Source: Nostoc sp. NMS7 (GTDB lineage: Bacteria; Cyanobacteriota; Cyanobacteriia; Cyanobacteriales; Nostocaceae). From it: a DNA stretch of 64,000 nucleotides. A program made the translations under genes and the position numbers. The stretch spans positions 1 through 64,000 of the forward strand of contig NZ_JABXKJ010000213.1 of assembly GCF_017115085.1 (NCBI RefSeq). The letters are read 5' to 3'. The notes beneath the pieces were generated by a model that had not been told where the DNA came from, made no database searches, and saw only the letters and a program-made list of their open reading frames with translations. Numbering within the stretch: the stretch's first letter is position 1; the number at the start of each line of letters is the position of its first letter. Of the stretch, positions 59,673 to 64,000 are shown piece after piece.

Positions 59673-62306
59673 ATGACAACCTCACAGGAGAGGATTATCC
59701 CGATAGACTTGCGAACCGAAATGTCGCAGTCTTATCTGGAATACGCCATGAGCGTGATAGTGGGTCGGGCGCTGCCAGATGCCAGGGATGGTCTAAAACC
59801 TGTGCATCGTCGCATTCTCTACGCAATGCACGAGCTAGGTCTGCTGCATGATCGCCCCTTTAAGAAATGCGCCCGTGTGGTGGGGGAAGTATTAGGTAAA
59901 TATCACCCCCACGGCGACACGGCAGTATATGATGCCTTGGTGCGGATGGCACAGGATTTTTCGATGCGATCGCCCTTAGTTAACGGGCATGGTAACTTCG
60001 GTTCGGTAGACAACGATCCGCCAGCCGCAATGCGATACACTGAATGCCGCTTGCAAGCTTTAACTAGCGCTGGCCTACTGCACGACATCGAATTGGAAAC
60101 TGTAGACTTTGCCGATAACTTCGACGGTTCTCAACAAGAACCCACAGTTTTACCAGCCCGGATTCCCCAGTTATTACTCAACGGTTCCTCTGGGATTGCC
60201 GTGGGTATGGCCACCAACATTCCCCCCCACAACTTGGGCGAATTGATTGATGCTTTGGTGGCTGTAATCCACAATCCAGAAATCACCGATCTGGAATTAA
60301 TGGAGTATGTCCACGGCCCCGACTTTCCGACTGGGGCACAGATTTTGGGGACATCTGCGATTCGAGAAGCTTACACCACTGGGCGGGGTTCCATTACCAT
60401 GCGTGGTGTCGCTAACATTGAAACAGTTGAACAGCGCGGACGCCCAGATAGAGAAGCAATTATCATCACCGAATTGCCCTATCAAACTAACAAAGCGGCG
60501 CTGATTGAAAAAATCGCCGAAATGGTGAACGAGAAGCGTCTAGAGGGCATCGCAGACATCCGGGATGAAAGCGATCGCGACGGGATGCGAATTGTAATCG
60601 AACTCAAGCGTGATGCTTATCCCCGCGTCGTTCTGAACAACCTCTACAAGCAAACGCCATTGCAAGCCAACTTTGGGGCGAATATGCTGGCATTGGTGAA
60701 TAGCGAACCCCAAGTACTCACCCTCAAGCAGTTTTTAAGCGTCTTCTTGGATTTCCGCATCGAATCCATTGCCAGACGTACCCGCTACGAACTGCGAAAA
60801 GCTGAAGAACGCGACCATCTCCTGCAAGGGTTATTAATTGCGCTTTCCCAATTAGATCCGATTATTGTCTTGATTCGCCATGCACCAGATGCGCCCACAG
60901 CTAAAGGGGAGTTGATTACAACTTACGGACTCTCCGAAGTGCAAGCAGATGCGATTTTGCAGATGCAATTACGGCGGTTGACTGCCTTAGAAGCAGACAA
61001 AATTCGTCTGGAACACGATGAATTGCAAGCAAAAATTACCGACTTGCAAGATATTTTGGCACGTCGGGAGAGAGTGCTAGAAATCATTGAAACCGAAGTC
61101 GCACAACTGAAAACTAGCTTCGCCACACCTCGCCGCACCGTAATTTTACCAGGGGAAGGGGAACTAGATGACCGTGACCTGATCGCCAATGAAAAAGCGA
61201 TCATTCTGGTTACAGAGCAAGGTTACATCAAACGGATGCCAGTCAACACCTTTGAGGCGCAAAGCCGTGCTACTAGAGGTAAAGCCGCAGCCAAGGTAAA
61301 AGATGATGATACTGTTGAGCATTTCTTGACTTGCTGCGATCACGACAGTATTTTATTCTTTAGTCAGCGTGGTGTCGTTTACTGCCTGAGAGCGTATCAA
61401 ATTCCAGTGAGTTCGCGTACCAGTCGCGGCACACCAATTGTCCAAATGCTACCAATTCCCAAAGAGGAAAAAATCACTTCGATTGTACCCGTTGACGAGT
61501 TTAGCAACGAAGAATATTTGGTCATGCTTACCAAAGGCGGCAATATCAAGAAAACCGAATTGGCAGCGTTTAGTCATATTCGCGCCAATGGCTTGATTGC
61601 GATTTCCTTAGAAGAAGGCGACAAACTTCGTTGGGTGCGGCGTGCGAAAGCAGAGGACAGTGTAATCATTGGTTCTCGTCACGGGATGGCGATTCATTTC
61701 CGGTGCAATCACGAACAATTGCGTCCTTTAAGTAGGGCAACTCGTGGGGTGAAAGCCATGAAACTGAAAAATAAAGATGAACTGGTGGGTATGGATATTC
61801 TCCCCGCAGCAATTCTTGCCACTTTGGATACAGAAATAGAAGCCGAAATTGAAGATATCGAAGCAATCGAAGCAGTCGAAACAGAAGATATCGAAATTAG
61901 CGAAACTATCGAAACTATCGAAATTAATGAAGAATCCGCCGAAGTACCTAGCAACGGCAGTATTGGCCCTTGGGTATTAGTAATTACAATGGCAGGATAT
62001 GGTAAGCGCGTACCAGTTGCCCAGTTCCGGCTGCAAAATCGTGCTGGTCAGGGTTTAATGGCAACCAAGTTCAAAAACCGCAAAAACAAAGACAAGTTGG
62101 CAACCCTACGCATTGTCAACGATGATGACGATGAAATGATGATGGTGACAAATCGTGGTATTATCATCCGTCAAGCCTTGAATGCGATTTCTATTCAATC
62201 GCGATCGGCAACTGGAGTTAGAGTGCAGCGTTTAGATGAAGACGACGCGATTACCGGAGTGGCAATAGTTCCACCTGATGCTGTCGATGCAGAAGAAGCA
62301 GAGTAA
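59673..62306 (+). CDS. gyrA: DNA gyrase subunit A
   Basis: Breaks and rejoins DNA to introduce negative supercoils with GyrB. The active-site Tyr122 is in [28 protein letters not shown] and [17 protein letters not shown] (quinolone-pocket residues Thr83 and Asp87) are conserved. The C-terminal pinwheel follows, with a degenerate GyrA box ([10 protein letters not shown]). Between two blades is an acidic insert at about residues 711-755 of IETIE/IEAIE-type repeats. 877 residues, slightly long. A ParC-type paralogue cannot be excluded by motif alone. The lnt gene overlaps the last 29 bases. Confidence 0.92.
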   Translation: MTTSQERIIPIDLRTEMSQSYLEYAMSVIVGRALPDARDGLKPVHRRILYAMHELGLLHDRPFKKCARVVGEVLGKYHPHGDTAVYDALVRMAQDFSMRSPLVNGHGNFGSVDNDPPAAMRYTECRLQALTSAGLLHDIELETVDFADNFDGSQQEPTVLPARIPQLLLNGSSGIAVGMATNIPPHNLGELIDALVAVIHNPEITDLELMEYVHGPDFPTGAQILGTSAIREAYTTGRGSITMRGVANIETVEQRGRPDREAIIITELPYQTNKAALIEKIAEMVNEKRLEGIADIRDESDRDGMRIVIELKRDAYPRVVLNNLYKQTPLQANFGANMLALVNSEPQVLTLKQFLSVFLDFRIESIARRTRYELRKAEERDHLLQGLLIALSQLDPIIVLIRHAPDAPTAKGELITTYGLSEVQADAILQMQLRRLTALEADKIRLEHDELQAKITDLQDILARRERVLEIIETEVAQLKTSFATPRRTVILPGEGELDDRDLIANEKAIILVTEQGYIKRMPVNTFEAQSRATRGKAAAKVKDDDTVEHFLTCCDHDSILFFSQRGVVYCLRAYQIPVSSRTSRGTPIVQMLPIPKEEKITSIVPVDEFSNEEYLVMLTKGGNIKKTELAAFSHIRANGLIAISLEEGDKLRWVRRAKAEDSVIIGSRHGMAIHFRCNHEQLRPLSRATRGVKAMKLKNKDELVGMDILPAAILATLDTEIEAEIEDIEAIEAVETEDIEISETIETIEINEESAEVPSNGSIGPWVLVITMAGYGKRVPVAQFRLQNRAGQGLMATKFKNRKNKDKLATLRIVNDDDDEMMMVTNRGIIIRQALNAISIQSRSATGVRVQRLDEDDAITGVAIVPPDAVDAEEAE
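61828..61930 (+). repeat. 9-bp-type repeat encoding an acidic insert in gyrA
   Basis: Repeated GAAGATATCGAAGCAATCGAA / GAAACTATC words encode [19 protein letters not shown] and [11 protein letters not shown]. All units are multiples of three, so the frame is kept. Confidence 0.75.
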
Positions 62307-63936
62307 AAAGTCGGGGGAGAGGTTAACTTCCTCACTCCCTTACTTGATTGCCTTAGCTAGCGGCATTTTAATGGGGCTAACCGTCGCCCCTGTCGGCGCA
62401 TGGTTCCTAGGTTGGATTGCCTTAGCGCCCCTCTGGGTCTTGGTTGTTAGTTCCTCAAAACGCAAAAACCAATCCCCCCCTGCTCCCTCATCTTCCCCTG
62501 CTCCCCTTGCTCTCCTCTGGGGTATCGGTTATCACGGTGTCGCCCTATCTTGGATTACGGGAATTCACCCGATGACTTGGTTGGGCGTTCCGTGGTGGCC
62601 GAGTTTGGCAATCACTCTTTTTTGTTGGGGATTTATCAGTGTCTTGGGAGGAATATTTGTTGCTATTTGGGCGGCTGTGATGGTTCGCCAGGGTGGGCAA
62701 AAATCCTGGTTACGTATACTGATTGGTACAGCCTTATGGTGCGGCTTAGAGAGTCTGTGGAGTGCTGGTCCTCTGTGGTGGAGTTCTCTGGCTTACACCC
62801 AAAGTCCGCATAATCTCGTAATTTTACACCTTGGTCAACTCTCTGGGCCTAATACTGTGACAGCTGCGATCGCAGCCGTCAATGGTTTAATTGCAGAAGG
62901 GTGGATGAAGCGCCTTCGCGCAGCGTCTCGCAGAGAAGATGCCAAGATTTCCTCCGCGCCTCTGTGGTTTGTTAATAAATACTTTGCTACTGCCGCAGGA
63001 TTATTAATTAGCTTACACCTGATTGGTTTGATCTTATATAGCCGTCCGATCGCTCAACCCCCAGAAGCAGCTTTGAAAGTGGGGATTGTTCAGGGTAATA
63101 TCCCGAACCGACTTTTACGAAGTTCCGAAGGGTTTCGTCGCGCCCAAGAAAATTACACCAGTGGGTATATAACTTTAGCAGACCAAGGTGTAGATGCAGT
63201 CCTGACCCCAGAAGGAGCCTTACCTATTTTCCAGCGTGACTTACTGGGAACTGCCTTAGTCGCAGCCGTGAAACTAAAAGGTGTAGTTGCTTGGATTGGG
63301 GCTTTTGGCGAACGGGGAGATAATTATACAATTAGTTTGTTTACCTTCAACAGTAAAGGTGAAATTGTCAGCCGCTACGACAAAGCTAAACTAGTACCTT
63401 TGGGAGAATATATTCCTTTTGAAGGAATTTTAGGTGGAATAGTTAAGCGGTTATCGCCTTTGGATGCACACCAAGTTCCCGGTTCAGCAAATCAGCTATT
63501 TGACACTCCTTTTGGTCGGGCGATCGCTAGTATATGTTATGAATCTGCTTTTCCTGAACAATTTCGCCGTCAAGCTGCTATGGGTGGGCAATTTATCCTC
63601 AGTTCTTCAAACGATGCCCATTACACGGCATCCATGCCATTCCAGCATCATGCACAGGATATAATGCGTGCTATTGAAACTGATCGATGGTCAGCAAGGG
63701 CAACTAATACCGGATATTCAGCCTTTATAGATCCTCACGGTAAAACCTTGTGGATATCTGGATATAATACCTATGAAACTCATGCTGAAACAATTTATCG
63801 GCGACAGACAAAGACTCTATATGTGCGTTGGGGTGATTGGTTGACACCCTTGTTGTTAGTATTCTCTGGAGGAGCTTGGCTAGTGATTCAACTTCGGGGT
63901 ACAAATAAAATAAACAAAAACCTCAAAGAGTCCTAA
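62278..63936 (+). CDS. lnt: Apolipoprotein N-acyltransferase
   Basis: Adds the third acyl chain to the N-terminal Cys of lipoproteins, finishing maturation at the inner membrane. About seven hydrophobic segments, then the nitrilase-like domain with the catalytic Glu in [11 protein letters not shown], Lys in [15 protein letters not shown] and Cys in [12 protein letters not shown]. 552 residues. The segment after [10 protein letters not shown] ([22 protein letters not shown], about residues 218-240) is coded by an interspersed DNA repeat. The start at 62278 overlaps gyrA by 29 bases; a later ATG or TTG is possible, since the first ~20 residues are not conserved. The stop abuts a palindromic repeat. 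Confidence 0.93.
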   Translation: MLSMQKKQSKKSGERLTSSLPYLIALASGILMGLTVAPVGAWFLGWIALAPLWVLVVSSSKRKNQSPPAPSSSPAPLALLWGIGYHGVALSWITGIHPMTWLGVPWWPSLAITLFCWGFISVLGGIFVAIWAAVMVRQGGQKSWLRILIGTALWCGLESLWSAGPLWWSSLAYTQSPHNLVILHLGQLSGPNTVTAAIAAVNGLIAEGWMKRLRAASRREDAKISSAPLWFVNKYFATAAGLLISLHLIGLILYSRPIAQPPEAALKVGIVQGNIPNRLLRSSEGFRRAQENYTSGYITLADQGVDAVLTPEGALPIFQRDLLGTALVAAVKLKGVVAWIGAFGERGDNYTISLFTFNSKGEIVSRYDKAKLVPLGEYIPFEGILGGIVKRLSPLDAHQVPGSANQLFDTPFGRAIASICYESAFPEQFRRQAAMGGQFILSSSNDAHYTASMPFQHHAQDIMRAIETDRWSARATNTGYSAFIDPHGKTLWISGYNTYETHAETIYRRQTKTLYVRWGDWLTPLLLVFSGGAWLVIQLRGTNKINKNLKES

Positions 63937-64000
63937 CGGACATCCCTCTCCTTGGTAAGGAGAGGGACAGGTTTTGCGTAGCAAAACCAGGGTGAGGTTT
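63937..64000. repeat. Inverted copy of the 37780-37862 palindrome, cut by the window
   Basis: GGACATCCCTCTCCTTGGTAAGGAGAGGG then ACAGGTTTTGCGTAGC and CAGGGTGAGGTTT. It is a close reverse-complement match to 37780-37862 and begins directly after the lnt stop codon. Confidence 0.8.

Overview
The window is chromosomal DNA of a filamentous, probably heterocyst-forming cyanobacterium of the Nostoc/Anabaena group. The evidence is the very frequent HIP1 octamer GCGATCGC, the photosystem genes psbD and ycf4, a Cph1-type phytochrome, the xisH-xisI pair, a modBC fusion, and many short tandem and palindromic repeats between genes and sometimes inside them. No tRNA, rRNA or CRISPR array was seen.

Layout: 1-6.7 kb carries the 5' end of psbD (cut by the window edge), ycf4, a cyclophilin lipoprotein, a ketoacyl-ACP synthase, gdhA between two copies of a palindromic repeat, and a nucleotidyltransferase-fold gene. 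6.8-8.7 kb is gene debris (a RecQ-like fragment and a DUF29 gene with an internal stop) followed by a small membrane protein. 8.8-13 kb has a DUF1537 kinase and the minC-minD-minE division-site cluster. 13-18.3 kb is accessory: a DJ-1/PfpI gene split by a 99-bp MITE, its divergent LuxR-type regulator, a YoeB-type toxin-antitoxin pair, an exported protein and a decayed gene. 18.6-31.7 kb is mostly housekeeping or metabolic (fmt, an FAD oxidoreductase, a methyltransferase, modBC, an aminotransferase, a beta-lactamase-fold protein, ribD, a Ser/Thr kinase), interrupted by a broken VapC-type toxin-antitoxin pair. 32-42.9 kb holds a TerB-like acidic protein, a GH13/CBM20 amylase, a methyltransferase whose last codons come from a MITE, a 21-bp minisatellite, ppsA, xisH-xisI and a PMT-family mannosyltransferase. 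43.3-47.2 kb is a phytochrome, response regulator and receiver-kinase operon.

The most interesting part is 47.4-57 kb, a peptide natural-product (RiPP/bacteriocin) locus. On the + strand are an HTH protein, a peptidase-containing ABC transporter with an N-terminal cyclic-nucleotide-binding-like domain, an HlyD-type adaptor and a parvulin-type isomerase. Converging on them from the - strand are at least five double-glycine leader peptides. Two of these are very small (51 and 37 aa) and easily missed. The others are two precursors sharing one leader family and one Nif11-type precursor. Directly downstream of the Nif11 gene lies what reads as a radical-SAM maturase that kept its N-terminal cysteine motif and C-terminal tail but lost the middle. 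The exporter could therefore serve several unrelated precursors although the Nif11 maturation branch looks dead.

57.4-64 kb returns to core genes: trmB, a ClC channel gene with a one-base frameshift, gyrA and lnt. A recurring theme is gene decay by single events (in-frame stops, a TGCA duplication, G-run or A-run slippage, MITE insertion, internal deletion), each of which can be read from the sequence.
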